A stretch of DNA of 30,287 nucleotides from Verrucomicrobia bacterium UBA3841 (GCA_002392765.1 DGHT01000065.1:1-30287), one strand, 5' to 3'; counted from the stretch's first letter, positions 7,219 to 16,239 are shown. Numbers and translations are program-made. The notes: generated by a model from the letters alone, not told the origin.

Positions 7219-8127
7219 GTGAAAATATCCGTAATAATCCCGACTTTCAACCGCGCGGAGATGGTCTGCCGCTGCGTCAGGAGCGTATTCGACACGGAAT
7301 GGCCCGATCTTGAAGTCATAGTCGTCGACGATTGCTCGCCGGATGACACCGGCGCAAGAATCGCAGAGCGATTCGGCGACTCCGTCAAATACGTTCGCAA
7401 CGGGAAGAATTCATTCCAGGCGGTGTCGCGCAACAACGGCGCAAAGATCGCAAACGGCGACTACCTCTTCTTTCTGGACGACGACAACATTGTCGACAAA
7501 GATATCTTCGTCGAAATGGTCCGGGCATTCGACGGCAATCCCGGACTCGGACTCGTCGCACCGATGGCAATCCACATGCGACCGGGGAAGAACAACGTCG
7601 TCTGGTCCCTGGGGAGCGACTTCAACAGATGGACTTCGCAGCCGAAAGACCGATGTCCGAATCTCCCTGTAGACGAACTTCCGGAGGAACCTAAATCATA
7701 TCCCACATCCTACTATCCGAACGGCTTCATGGTTCCGCGAAAAGTCTTCGACGAAGTCGGCGGATTCGACGAAAAATACGTCCAGATTTTCGAGGAGTCC
7801 GATTTCGGATGGAAGATAGGCGAAGCCGGTTACGGTGAAACAGTCCTCACTACCGCGCGAACCGAACACCACGGCTTCCTTGAACCGGGATGCGTGCCGG
7901 AATTGCGACAGCTCGGCATCGAAAAGCCATACCGCACATATTGCTTTGCGCGCAACAGGCTGAGGTTCGCCCGCAGGCACTTCTCTTTCTTTCAGATACT
8001 CTCGGTCACGCTTGTTTTCGCCCCATTATCGGCCGTCTACTACGGACTTGTCGCATTGAAGAACAAGCGCCCCGGAATAGCATGGGCGTACTTCAAAGGG
8101 ACTCTCGCCGGCATTTTCGGACTCTGA
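7219..8127 (+). CDS. GT2-family glycosyltransferase
   Basis: 302 residues. It is a classic GT2/GT-A enzyme. MKISVIIPTFNRAEMV opens the fold, LEVIVVDDCSPDDTG is the nucleotide-binding Asp region, FLDDDNIVDKDIF is the DxD metal-binding motif, and FDEKYVQIFEESDFGWKIGEAG carries the E-x-x-D catalytic-base region. The C-terminal 60 residues include hydrophobic segments (FQILSVTLVFAPLSAVYYGLVAL) that may anchor it to the membrane, as in many rhamnosyl- or galactosyl-transferase-like GT2 proteins. The start is GTG at 7219; the upstream sequence has only a weak ribosome binding site. It is the only complete plus-strand gene in the window. Its product probably acts on the same surface glycan as the divergent operon. 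Confidence 0.9.
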   Translation: MKISVIIPTFNRAEMVCRCVRSVFDTEWPDLEVIVVDDCSPDDTGARIAERFGDSVKYVRNGKNSFQAVSRNNGAKIANGDYLFFLDDDNIVDKDIFVEMVRAFDGNPGLGLVAPMAIHMRPGKNNVVWSLGSDFNRWTSQPKDRCPNLPVDELPEEPKSYPTSYYPNGFMVPRKVFDEVGGFDEKYVQIFEESDFGWKIGEAGYGETVLTTARTEHHGFLEPGCVPELRQLGIEKPYRTYCFARNRLRFARRHFSFFQILSVTLVFAPLSAVYYGLVALKNKRPGIAWAYFKGTLAGIFGL

Positions 8128-8136
8128 CCGCGCCGG

Positions 8137-8994
8137 CTACGCAATCCCCATCGCTTCGAGGAACGGCGATATGAATCTTTCGTCGACATCCATGCCGAGC
8201 GGGATGCCCGGTTTGTTCGCCCCGTGGAAATCGCTGCCGGCCGTTTTCAAAAGGCCCGCGCGATCCGCCGCGAGCGTGAAGCACACGTTCTCTTCCTGGG
8301 TGTTGGCCTGGTAGACGGACTCGAGTCCGTCGAGCCCAGCCTCCTTCAGCCGCGCCAGCTCTTTTTCCGCCGCGCCGAAGTCTACGGCGCCGCCCATCCA
8401 TTCCTTTTTCCAGTACTTCGGGTGCGCCATGACGCACAACCCGCCTGCCGCGTGTATCGCGGCGAAAGAGTCCTCCTGCGGCGGATGCCAGCGCTCCTCG
8501 TAGCAGCGCGTTTCCGGCGGCGAATAAGGCGCGAGATACGTATCGAACGCGCCTTTGACAGTGGAGGCGAACCCGTTGTCCACAAGCCATCTCGCAAAGT
8601 GCGGCCGCGCAAGGATGTCGCCGTTCGAGTAGGACGAAACCCCTTCGTACGGAATGTCTATGCCGATTTTGCGGAAATTTCCGATAATGGCCGTATTGCG
8701 CGCGTTCCGGCCCTCGACGATCCGCTTCAAGAGCGAAACGAGAGCCGGAGACTGCGGATCCACGCCGAGTCCGAGAAGATGGAATTTGTCGAACCCGCTT
8801 CCCGGATATATCGAAAGCTCGATGCCGCACACGGGACGGAAACCGGCGGCTGCGGCGAGAAATTCATCCGCACCGCCGGCGTTGTCGTGGTCGGTCAGAG
8901 CCATCGCGGCGAAGCCGTCCGCCATCCTTGCGAGTTCGCCCGGGGTGAACGTGCCGTCGCTGAACGTGGAATGGACGTGGAAATCGACTTTCAC
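8137..8994 (-). CDS. PHP-domain phosphoesterase
   Basis: 285 residues, a usual length for stand-alone PHP proteins of the TrpH/YciV type, which hydrolyse phosphoesters such as 3',5'-nucleoside bisphosphates or RNA 5' ends. The metal-ligand motifs are all visible: DFHVHSTFSDG at the N-terminus, ALTDHDN, CGIELSIY, an internal MAHPKYW and GSDFHG near the end. The region between, with ARPHFARWLVDNG and FDTYLAPY, is standard for the family. The start is GTG at 8992-8994, seven bases after the serine hydrolase stop. It is the last gene of the long directon and converges on the GT2 gene with nine bases between stops and no visible terminator. The exact substrate is not predictable from this sequence. 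Confidence 0.87.
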   Translation of the reverse strand: MKVDFHVHSTFSDGTFTPGELARMADGFAAMALTDHDNAGGADEFLAAAAGFRPVCGIELSIYPGSGFDKFHLLGLGVDPQSPALVSLLKRIVEGRNARNTAIIGNFRKIGIDIPYEGVSSYSNGDILARPHFARWLVDNGFASTVKGAFDTYLAPYSPPETRCYEERWHPPQEDSFAAIHAAGGLCVMAHPKYWKKEWMGGAVDFGAAEKELARLKEAGLDGLESVYQANTQEENVCFTLAADRAGLLKTAGSDFHGANKPGIPLGMDVDERFISPFLEAMGIA

Positions 8995-9001
8995 TTAAAC
9001 G

Positions 9002-10243
9002 CTACTCCATCCTTCCCGTGTAGGCGTTCACGCCGGAATTGTCGATGACGGCCTTGAAGAAGGCGTCAGCGGCCGCTTCCTTCGCCTTGTCCCAGGGACG
9101 GGGACTCCCGTTCAGCTGCACGACCCAGAGTTTAAGCTGCTTCCTGTGCCAGTTGACCATGCAGTTCGTGCCCCACGCCCCGCCGTGTCCGAACCACTTG
9201 TCGTCGCCGTCTTCGACGGGCGCGTTGAGTCCGAGCGAATAGCCGCCGAAGTCCTTGCCTGCGGCGGTTTTGCCGGCCGGCCGGGTGGAGACGGCGAGAA
9301 TCGACTTGACCGTCGCCTCTTTCAATATCCTGACGCCGTTCTCCCCGACGCCCAGATTCATGAGCATCTTGTAGAACTTGAGCTGGTCGTTTGCGGTCGT
9401 CCAAAGTCCCGCGCCTGCGGACGCGAATACGTGGCCGTCGTTGTAGGGGCGCTGCTCCATCGGATTCTGCAGTTTGTATTTGGCCGGAGCGCCGGCGACG
9501 CACTCGTACATTTCGATCTGCTTTTCAAGCTGCGCGTCGGAAGGCCAGAACCAGGTATCGTTCATCCCGAGAGGATCGAGAACGGTCATCTTGAGGTAAT
9601 CCTCCCACTTCATCCCGACAATCGTCTGCACGACCGCAGCGCCGATGTCTATGCCTGTATTCGAATAGCGCACGTCGGTGCCGGGCTCGAAAAGAAGCGG
9701 CTGCGACGCCGCCGTCGCGGCCACCGACCTCAACGGCATCCCGCCGGACCAGCCGCCGCCGGGCACGGCACCCTGCTTGGCGGGGATCTCGAACGGGAAA
9801 CCGCCGGTGTGGTTGAGGCACATGCGGACGGTCAGGACGTTCTGCGCCTTCTTCAGAATCCTCGTGCCGTCCTCGCCTTTCGTCTCAACCCACAGCGTCG
9901 CGAACTCGGGCAGATACTTGCTCACTGGATCGTCAAGATCGAGGCGGCCCTCTTCTACGAGTTTCGCGACCGTCACGCCGCAGAACCCTTTCGTCTGCGA
10001 ACACTGCATGAACGCGCTGTCCATCGTCATCGGACGCTTCCCCGCCACGTCCGCGTACCCGGACATGGCGACCTCCGTCCTGCCGTTGTCGTAAAGCACC
10101 GAGATCGCTCCGGGAAGCTCCCCGCTTTCAATCCAAGGCTTCAACGCCTCCGCCACTTTCGATGTTTCGGTCCGGGCCGCATCCTGCGCGAAAAGCGCTG
10201 CGGCCGCAATGATAGCAAGAACTGCGATTGCAGGTTTTTTCAT
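9002..10243 (-). CDS. Exported class C beta-lactamase-like serine hydrolase
   Basis: 413 residues. MKKPAIAVLAIIAAAALFAQ is a clear Sec signal peptide. The domain is of the beta-lactamase/DD-peptidase/esterase (PF00144) type. SQTK in MQCSQTKGFCGVTVAKL is the SxxK nucleophile, YSN in RYSNTGIDIGAAVV is the second motif, and GHGG in KWFGHGGAWGTN replaces the KTG triad, as in EstB-like esterases and D-aminopeptidases. The substrate could be an ester, a peptide or a cell-wall fragment; real beta-lactamase activity is not implied. The ATG lies four bases after the rsmE stop. Nothing links its function to the adjacent RNA genes except co-transcription. Confidence 0.88.
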   Translation of the reverse strand: MKKPAIAVLAIIAAAALFAQDAARTETSKVAEALKPWIESGELPGAISVLYDNGRTEVAMSGYADVAGKRPMTMDSAFMQCSQTKGFCGVTVAKLVEEGRLDLDDPVSKYLPEFATLWVETKGEDGTRILKKAQNVLTVRMCLNHTGGFPFEIPAKQGAVPGGGWSGGMPLRSVAATAASQPLLFEPGTDVRYSNTGIDIGAAVVQTIVGMKWEDYLKMTVLDPLGMNDTWFWPSDAQLEKQIEMYECVAGAPAKYKLQNPMEQRPYNDGHVFASAGAGLWTTANDQLKFYKMLMNLGVGENGVRILKEATVKSILAVSTRPAGKTAAGKDFGGYSLGLNAPVEDGDDKWFGHGGAWGTNCMVNWHRKQLKLWVVQLNGSPRPWDKAKEAAADAFFKAVIDNSGVNAYTGRME

Positions 10244-10247
10244 TTTT

Positions 10248-10949
10248 TTACTCCATTAGTTTTGACAAAAGAGCTATCGTCGCCGTTTCGGTCTTGAGGA
10301 TTCTTTCGCCCAGCGACACAGGCAGGAACCCTTTCCGTTCCATCATTTCGAGTTCTGCGCCGGTCCAGCCGCCCTCAGGCCCCACGGCAAGCAGTTTCCG
10401 TCCGCCGGACGGAATCGACGTCCGCCCGGACGACGGATGTCCTACGATGCGCACCGAACCGGGAAACGCGCCGTCCAGTTCGTCCTCCACGAACCTGCGG
10501 AAACTTTTGCGCAATTCAACCTTCGGCATTGCGGAAGTCCCCGCCTGCATCAAACCCTCCACGAGAAGCGGACGCAGGTTTTCCTCCTTGAGCATCGTCG
10601 CTCCCCAGAAATCCTTTTCGACCTTCTGCGCGCCGACAAGGACGATCCTCCCGGCCCCCATCGCGGCCAGCTGGGGGAAAAGGCGTTTCATGACGCGCGG
10701 ACGCGGCGGCGCGAGAAGAATGTCTATCCACGGCGCGGGACCGGGGCGGCCGGCTCCGACGGCGATCGTGACGCTGCGTCCGTCGATCTCCGCTATCTCG
10801 GACTCCCCGATATCGCCGTCGACGATTCCCGTTTTCAATTTCTGTCCAACCTCGCCATGAAGGACGTCGAGAACATGCCAGGCGCGGAAATCGTCCAACC
10901 GCACGATTCCGCCGCGAACTTCCTCTTTCTCGAACAATATCCTGTTCAC
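10248..10949 (-). CDS. rsmE: 16S rRNA (uracil-1498-N3)-methyltransferase RsmE
   Basis: 233 residues, normal length. RsmE is a SPOUT-class enzyme that uses SAM to methylate U1498 of 16S rRNA. The SAM-binding knot is visible as LLAVGPEGGWTGAELEMM and LGERILKTETATIALL, near the C-terminus as expected. KRLFPQLAAMGAGRIVLVGAQKVEKDFW is the usual middle segment (often SQKSER-like in relatives). The start is GTG at 10947-10949, ten bases after the dtd stop. It sits in a directon with dtd and apt, a translation-quality and nucleotide-salvage mix rather than the common prmA-rsmE pair. Confidence 0.93.
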   Translation of the reverse strand: MNRILFEKEEVRGGIVRLDDFRAWHVLDVLHGEVGQKLKTGIVDGDIGESEIAEIDGRSVTIAVGAGRPGPAPWIDILLAPPRPRVMKRLFPQLAAMGAGRIVLVGAQKVEKDFWGATMLKEENLRPLLVEGLMQAGTSAMPKVELRKSFRRFVEDELDGAFPGSVRIVGHPSSGRTSIPSGGRKLLAVGPEGGWTGAELEMMERKGFLPVSLGERILKTETATIALLSKLME

Positions 10950-10959
10950 CTGTCCCCGC

Positions 10960-11403
10960 CTATTCCTCGAGCTCCACCGAAAACGGCCCGTCGTTCACGA
11001 GAGACACGCGCATCTCCGCGCCGAAGCGTCCCGTCCCCACGCGGCCGTCGCCCATTATGCGCTTGAGTTCGCCGACGAACGAAAGATAAAGCGGCAGGGC
11101 GGTCTCGGGACGCGCCGCGAGGGAAAAACCGGGACGGTGGCCGTGTTTCGTATCGGCGTAAAGCGTAAACTGCGAAACCGCCAGCACGGATCCCCCCGTA
11201 TCCATCACGGAAAGATTCGTCTTCCCGTCCGGATCCTCGAAAATCCTGAGCGCCGCGAGGCGCTTCGCCAGACGCGGCACCTTGTCGGGTCCGTCGCCCG
11301 CCTTCGCGGCGAACAAAACCAGAAGACCCGCGCCGATCGACGCAAGAACTTCCCCTCCGGCGGACACCGCCGCTTCGGTCACACGCTGTACCCACAACTT
11401 CAT
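10960..11403 (-). CDS. dtd: D-aminoacyl-tRNA deacylase
   Basis: 147 residues, the normal DTD length. The enzyme clears D-amino acids and glycine from mischarged tRNAs. MKLWVQRVTEAAVSAGGE is the family opening, AVSQFTLYAD carries the SQFTLY motif, and MRVSLVNDGPFSVELE holds the Gly-cisPro motif (GP) near the C-terminus. Most DTDs have GPVT, so GPFS here is a mild variant. I chose ATG at 11401-11403, where similarity begins; the much longer open frame upstream of it is the shadow of apt. The start is eight bases after the apt stop. Confidence 0.94.
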   Translation of the reverse strand: MKLWVQRVTEAAVSAGGEVLASIGAGLLVLFAAKAGDGPDKVPRLAKRLAALRIFEDPDGKTNLSVMDTGGSVLAVSQFTLYADTKHGHRPGFSLAARPETALPLYLSFVGELKRIMGDGRVGTGRFGAEMRVSLVNDGPFSVELEE

Positions 11404-11411
11404 CTTTTCGT

Positions 11412-12182
11412 CTACTTGCCGGGATACTTGACGAGCGATGTGACGTCGTAGCCCTTCAAAAGGCCTTCCCTCGCCTTGAATCCCTCGAGCTCGATCGGGA
11501 AAATCATCTTTACCACCGTCCCGCCGAGACGTTCGACGAGCTTCGCCGCCGCTTTGGCCGTGCCGCCGGTCGCAAGGAGGTCGTCCACTATGACGGCCCT
11601 CTCCCCGCGTATGACGGCGTCGACGTGCATGTGGAGCGCCGCCTTGCCGTATTCGAGATCGTACTCCTCGGAAATCGTCTGGCGCGGCAGCTTGCCGGGC
11701 TTGCGGATCGGAACGAACGCCTTGCCGAAACGCGCGGCGATTGCGGCTCCGAAAATGAAGCCGCGCGACTCCGGCGCCGCGACGAGATCGAAGCGTACGC
11801 CTTCGAGCGCCTCCGCGATTTCCGTAAGCGCGAGGTTGAAGCCCTCTCCGGACTCCAGGATGCCGGTGACGTCGCGGAACAGGACGCCTGGCTTCGGGAA
11901 ATCCGGAATCTGGCGCACGTAGTCGGACAGACGCGGCCGGGCGGAAAGGAGGTCGTCCATGAGCCGCGCTATCTGGCACGACTCCTCGTCCGTCACCACC
12001 CCGTCCTTGCGGACCCGCTGGAGCAGGGCCTCGAGTTCGCAGGCCCCGCTCTCGCCCTTGAGGACGAACGGGCGTATCGCCCTGAGGATCACCGACGTTT
12101 CCCCGAGCGTCACGCGCCCGTCGTCCATGACGGCCGTCCTGAGGGAATCGAGAATCTGCAGAAGTTTGTAGTCGCCTACCAT
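11412..12182 (-). CDS. apt: Adenine phosphoribosyltransferase with extra N-terminal helical domain
   Basis: 256 residues, about 80 more than usual. Residues from about 84 on are a normal Apt: LSDYVRQIPDFPKPGVLFRD, then VAAPESRGFIFGAAIA, and AVIVDDLLATGGTAKAA, the PRPP-binding loop. It converts adenine plus PRPP to AMP. Residues 1-80 form an extra domain of two acidic helix-turn units, MDDGRVTLGE (19-28) and RKDGVVTDEES (58-68). The same domain opens the adjacent purine permease, with nearly the same spacing (39 versus 38 residues). It looks TerB-like or EF-hand-like, but I cannot name it. The start is ATG with AAGGAGG in front, so the extension is truly translated. It probably salvages adenine delivered by the permease encoded ten bases upstream. 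Confidence 0.93.
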   Translation of the reverse strand: MVGDYKLLQILDSLRTAVMDDGRVTLGETSVILRAIRPFVLKGESGACELEALLQRVRKDGVVTDEESCQIARLMDDLLSARPRLSDYVRQIPDFPKPGVLFRDVTGILESGEGFNLALTEIAEALEGVRFDLVAAPESRGFIFGAAIAARFGKAFVPIRKPGKLPRQTISEEYDLEYGKAALHMHVDAVIRGERAVIVDDLLATGGTAKAAAKLVERLGGTVVKMIFPIELEGFKAREGLLKGYDVTSLVKYPGK

Positions 12183-12192
12183 AGCGTCCTCC

Positions 12193-13866
12193 TTACATCA
12201 TCGCGTATTTAGCAATGAACAGCGCCGTCAGCATGTACATGATCCAGTGGATGCGCCCGAATTTGCCAGAAAGGGCGTTGACGACCGTGTAGGCGATGAC
12301 GCCGAACATGATGCCGTCGGAAATCGAATACGTGAAAGGCATCGCGGCGACTGCGAGGAACGCGGGCACGGCCTCCCCCGCGTCGCGCCAGTCGATGTCG
12401 GCGCAGGACGAAAGCATCATGTAGCCGACGATGATGAGCGCCGGAGCCGTTGCGAACCCCGGAATCGCGAGGAACACGGGCGCGAACACGATGGCGAGCG
12501 CGAAGAGCGCGGCGGACGCAACGCCCGTAAGACCGGTCTTGCCGCCGGCCATGACGCCGGAGGCGGATTCGACGAACGTCGTCGTGGTGGACGTGCCGAA
12601 TACCGCGCCGACGGAAGTCGCTATAGAATCGGCGCAAAGCGCGCCGGATATGCGCGGAAGCTTTCCTTCCTTCGTGAGGAAGCCGCCCTTCATCGAAACG
12701 CCGATGAGCGTTCCGAGCGTGTCGAAAAGATCGACGAAGAAGAACGCGAACATCACAACGAAGAAATCGAGCGACGTGACGAGCGACCAGCCAGAGCCGA
12801 CGACCTCGCCATTTACGGTGTGCGTCCATCCGTCGGGCTTGAAGAGAGCGCCGACCGTATTGCCGAACTCGGAGAAATTCTGCGCCAGGCCCTTCATCGA
12901 GAAATCGGGGTAGAGCGAGAAGTATCCGTTCGCCGCGTCGGGGACGTAGACGCCGGAATACTGCGCGAGCATTCCGAGACCCCATGTGAAAAGTATGCCG
13001 AAAAGAATGGAACCCTTCAACCCCTTCACAAGCATGAATCCCGTGAATAAGGTGCCTGCGAGCGCCAGCACAGCGCATACGCCGTGCGTATGGAACGGCA
13101 CGTCGCGGAACTTGACCATGGACACGAGCGTCGCCTGGTTGTCGACGATGACGCCCGCCGTCTTCATAGCTATAAGGCAGATGAAAAGGCCTATGCCGGC
13201 CGCCACGGCCTTTTTGAGCGAAATCGGGATCGCGTTGAATATGCCCTCGCGGACCGGAGTGAGCGACAGCGCGAGAAACACGAGACCCTCGACGAACACG
13301 GCGAGAAGCGCGAACTGCCAGCTGTAGCCCATCCCCAGCACGACGCCGAAGGTGAGAAACGCGTTAAGTCCCATGCCCGGCGCGAGGACGAACGGGTAGT
13401 TCGACATGAACGCCATCAGCAGCGTACCGACCACGGCCGCCACGGCGGTGGCCACGAACACGCCTCCGCGCGGAATGCCCGCTACGGAAAGGATGTTGGG
13501 GTTGACGGCGAGGATGTACGCCATCGTCATGAACGTCGTAAGACCGGCGACCAGCTCCGTCCTGACGGACGTCCTGTTGGAGTTCAGCTTGAACAGCCGC
13601 CCCAGAATACCCGTGTCGGGTTTGACGGGAGCCGTCTCGCGGGCCAGCCACTTCAAATGCGCGCCGATCTTGAAGGATTCCTCGGGCGTTACGACGCCGT
13701 CCTCCAGGACGTCTTCGAGCGCTTTGACGAAGTCCGCCATTTCGGGGTTGTCCGCCGCGCGCGGTTTCGCGAACGCGAGAAGTATCTGCGCCTCGGCGCG
13801 GTCTACCCTGCCGTCTTCGAGAATCGACTTCTCGAGTTTTTTTATCGATTCCTCTATGTTGCTCAT
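12193..13866 (-). CDS. NCS2/AzgA-type purine permease with extra N-terminal domain
   Basis: 557 residues, against about 430-450 for AzgA relatives. From about residue 95 it is a standard COG2252 adenine/guanine/hypoxanthine transporter: RTELVAGLTTFMTMAYILAVNP, NYPFVLAPGMGLNAFLTF, DLFDTLGTLIGVS and GTSTTTTFVESASGVMAGGKTGLT, with many membrane spans. Proton-coupled uptake of a purine base is the family role. Residues 1-78 are a soluble, acidic extension with ILEDGRVDRAE (15-25) and VLEDGVVTPEES (53-64), homologous by eye to the Apt N-terminus. ATG at 13864-13866 has AAAGGAAGG upstream. It is followed by apt after ten bases. Paired extensions in transporter and enzyme suggest docking or shared regulation. 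Confidence 0.92.
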   Translation of the reverse strand: MSNIEESIKKLEKSILEDGRVDRAEAQILLAFAKPRAADNPEMADFVKALEDVLEDGVVTPEESFKIGAHLKWLARETAPVKPDTGILGRLFKLNSNRTSVRTELVAGLTTFMTMAYILAVNPNILSVAGIPRGGVFVATAVAAVVGTLLMAFMSNYPFVLAPGMGLNAFLTFGVVLGMGYSWQFALLAVFVEGLVFLALSLTPVREGIFNAIPISLKKAVAAGIGLFICLIAMKTAGVIVDNQATLVSMVKFRDVPFHTHGVCAVLALAGTLFTGFMLVKGLKGSILFGILFTWGLGMLAQYSGVYVPDAANGYFSLYPDFSMKGLAQNFSEFGNTVGALFKPDGWTHTVNGEVVGSGWSLVTSLDFFVVMFAFFFVDLFDTLGTLIGVSMKGGFLTKEGKLPRISGALCADSIATSVGAVFGTSTTTTFVESASGVMAGGKTGLTGVASAALFALAIVFAPVFLAIPGFATAPALIIVGYMMLSSCADIDWRDAGEAVPAFLAVAAMPFTYSISDGIMFGVIAYTVVNALSGKFGRIHWIMYMLTALFIAKYAMM

Positions 13867-13934
13867 TTTCGTTCGGGCCTTCCTTTGTTCGTTGTCGTGT
13901 CGGTTTCCGGCGGAACCCCCGGCGGGGATCAGCG

Positions 13935-14228
13935 CTATATCAAATTGAGAATGTCGGAGAATCCGGTGATGTCGAGAACCTCCCTGACCGGCGGCTGAAC
14001 GCCTGAAATCCGGAGTTCGCCACCCCTTCCGAGCATCGTCTTGTGGGCGGTGAGCAGTACGCGCAGCCCTGCCGAGCTCATGTAAGGCACGTTTTCGAGA
14101 TCGAGAAGCACGCGCGTCGAATCGCCGAACTTGAGCCCGGCGTCGAATTCGGGCGCCGTCACCGTGTCGATGCGGCCTGATACCGATATTACAAGTTCGT
14201 CGCCTTCAGTTTTGGTTTTTATCTCCAT
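13935..14228 (-). CDS. STAS-domain anti-sigma factor antagonist
   Basis: 97 residues, one STAS domain like SpoIIAA/RsbV. DLENVPYMSSAGLRVLL has the conserved serine that GHKL kinases phosphorylate and SpoIIE-type phosphatases dephosphorylate. The first residues, MEIKTKTEGDELVISVSGRID, and the end, VREVLDITGFSDIL, are family-typical. It overlaps the SpoIIE-type gene by 23 bp, so the two are translationally coupled. In known systems the dephosphorylated form binds the kinase/anti-sigma factor and frees a sigma factor. No sigma factor gene is in the window, so the output may be encoded elsewhere or may be non-transcriptional. Confidence 0.92.
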   Translation of the reverse strand: MEIKTKTEGDELVISVSGRIDTVTAPEFDAGLKFGDSTRVLLDLENVPYMSSAGLRVLLTAHKTMLGRGGELRISGVQPPVREVLDITGFSDILNLI

Positions 14229-16239
14229 AGTCGTTTCCCATTGACAGGATGTTTTTTCCGTTGCGCCGCCTGTATATGACCGGCGACATGGTCTTTTTCA
14301 CAATAAGAATGCCGAGCCCGCCTATGTCCCGGTCTTCCGCTTTGAGCGTCGTGTCGGGATCGCGGTGGGAGAGAGGATCGAACGGCTTGCCGTCGTCCGT
14401 GATGACAAGGCGCGCGCCGTCGGGGTGTTTCGTGATTTCGACGGTCATAGACCACTCCGTCGCGCCGGAATAGCGGACGATGTTGGCGAATATCTCGTCC
14501 GCCGCGACCATCAGCTTGCACCGGGCCTCCATCGGTACGCGCGCGAGGGCGGCGTCGAGATCGGCCGTCGCCTTTGCGAGATCCTCCATCGTGGGTTTGT
14601 ACTCGAACGAGGACGACTCCGGCTCGCCGCGGTAGCGCAAGACTAGCTGGGTGCAGTCGTCCGCCTGCTCCGCGCCGGCCGCGTGGCGCCGCACTTCGTC
14701 TATGACTTTCGAAAGAAGCTTGTCTCTGGTGCATCTCGTGCCGGCCAGGAGCTTGAGAAGCCTGTCGTCGCCGAACAGCGCGCCGGACGGGTTCGGCTGC
14801 TCGACGATGCCGTCCGTGTAGAGGTATATGGCGTCGTCCGGGCCGAGCTGGAGATCCTGGACGCGATAGCGGACTCCTGGCATCGCGCCAAGAACCAGCG
14901 ACGGACGCGATTTGAGATACTCCACCTTTCCGCCCAGGCGCACGATCGGCGGGTTGTGTCCGGCGTTCACGTACGAAACATGCCCGGTGCGCGTATTCAG
15001 TTCGCCGGCCCAGACCGTGACGAACGTATTTGACGAATTGCCCTCGCACAATGCGTTGTTGGCCTCTTCGAACACCTCGGCGAGCGGCTTTCCGGTCTGG
15101 GCCATGCTCTTTATAAGGGTTTTCGCCCTCATCATGAACATCGCCGCCGGCACGCCTTTGCCGCTTACGTCGGCCACGAGAAACAGCACGCGGTCCTGTC
15201 CGGTGAAATAGAAGTCGTAGAAGTCCCCTCCGACCTCCTTCGCGGTCTCCATGGCGGCCCAGATGTCGAAACGCGTCTCTCCGGGGAACGGAGGAAACAC
15301 GTTCGGCAGCGCAGACAGCTGTATGCTTTTCGCCATTTCAAGCTCCTTCGCCGCCTGCACGCGTATCTGCCTGCGCACGAAAGACGAGATCACGATTCCC
15401 ACGAGAAGCGCGACGAACACGAGCGCCGCGCCGTTCAGCGCGGCAGTCGCGCCGACCAGAACGTCTCGCTGCACGGCGGCAGCGTCCTTCGGTATCATCA
15501 CATACGTCCTGAAGCCCTCGATATCCTTGCGCTTCCAGTAGAAAGTATCATCCGGCTCCTCCCACTGCGACCCCTCGCGGCTCGGTTCCTCGTAGTCCGA
15601 AATCACCAGACCCGTCTCCGTAACGACCACTATACCGCCCGTGCCGCCGACGCGCCAGTTCCCGAAAAGATCCATGAGCGTGGAGCGCGACAGACGCCGC
15701 AGGGATTCGCCGTCGCAGCCGATTTCGACGAATCCGCCCGACGGAATCCACACTCCTACGAATTTGCGCCACGCGCCGTTCGCCGTGTTGCTGCGGAACG
15801 GCTGGCAGTATTCCGTTTCGAGCCCTTTCACAAGGCACATCATGTCCTCCGCCTTGCCGCCCGCCGTGACGAAATTGAAGGCCGGTTTCCCCGGCGCGGC
15901 CAGGTAGTCCTCGACGGACGAATGGGTGATGTTTCCTTCCGGATCCGCCAGGCTTATTTCCGTCACGTTCAGCTCTTTCGCCAGCGCCTGGAGCGACGCC
16001 GTATCCTTCCGGGTTTCACCGTCGAGCCGTTCGCGCACCGCCATGCACTGGCGCACGAGCCGCTCGTTTACGCAGTCGATGATCTCGGCCTCGACGTTTT
16101 CGAACGTGCTGTCGATGAGCTTGTACGCGTCCCGCTCGGACAGTCTGCTGTGCACGAACCACGTGAACGCCATCGACAGCAGGAACGCCGCCAGCACGCT
16201 TAGGGCGATCTTGAGATTGAGGCTTCTGCGCTGCGTCAT
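14206..16239 (-). CDS. Membrane SpoIIE-type phosphatase with C-terminal GHKL domain
   Basis: 677 residues. TM1 is at about 11-30, an extracytoplasmic sensor region at 31-260, and TM2 at about 261-288. There is then a linker, a PPM/SpoIIE phosphatase at about 310-540, and a GHKL/RsbW-like ATPase at about 545-670. Phosphatase metal motifs are EVGGDFYD (335-342), ADVSGKGVPAAMFM (356-369) and QADDCTQLVL. The GHKL part has the N-box glutamate and asparagine in VAADEIFANIVRYSG, the G1 motif ITDDGKPFDP and the G2 motif IGGLGILIVKK. One protein thus holds both opposing activities on the STAS protein encoded directly downstream. The sensor region has several cysteines and no named domain I can assign. 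ATGA overlap couples it to the binding-protein gene upstream. Confidence 0.92.
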   Translation of the reverse strand: MTQRRSLNLKIALSVLAAFLLSMAFTWFVHSRLSERDAYKLIDSTFENVEAEIIDCVNERLVRQCMAVRERLDGETRKDTASLQALAKELNVTEISLADPEGNITHSSVEDYLAAPGKPAFNFVTAGGKAEDMMCLVKGLETEYCQPFRSNTANGAWRKFVGVWIPSGGFVEIGCDGESLRRLSRSTLMDLFGNWRVGGTGGIVVVTETGLVISDYEEPSREGSQWEEPDDTFYWKRKDIEGFRTYVMIPKDAAAVQRDVLVGATAALNGAALVFVALLVGIVISSFVRRQIRVQAAKELEMAKSIQLSALPNVFPPFPGETRFDIWAAMETAKEVGGDFYDFYFTGQDRVLFLVADVSGKGVPAAMFMMRAKTLIKSMAQTGKPLAEVFEEANNALCEGNSSNTFVTVWAGELNTRTGHVSYVNAGHNPPIVRLGGKVEYLKSRPSLVLGAMPGVRYRVQDLQLGPDDAIYLYTDGIVEQPNPSGALFGDDRLLKLLAGTRCTRDKLLSKVIDEVRRHAAGAEQADDCTQLVLRYRGEPESSSFEYKPTMEDLAKATADLDAALARVPMEARCKLMVAADEIFANIVRYSGATEWSMTVEITKHPDGARLVITDDGKPFDPLSHRDPDTTLKAEDRDIGGLGILIVKKTMSPVIYRRRNGKNILSMGNDYGDKNQN

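Noticed and set aside
9002..10243. Antibiotic-resistance beta-lactamase
   Set aside because: The fold is class C-like, but the third motif is GHGG and the features fit esterase/peptidase relatives; resistance cannot be claimed.
9146..10297. 383-codon plus-strand frame opposite the serine hydrolase
   Set aside because: The minus-strand frame has a signal peptide and the full serine hydrolase motifs; the plus-strand frame has none.
11404..11979. Upstream extension of the dtd reading frame
   Set aside because: This part is the out-of-frame shadow of apt; Dtd similarity starts exactly at the ATG at 11403.
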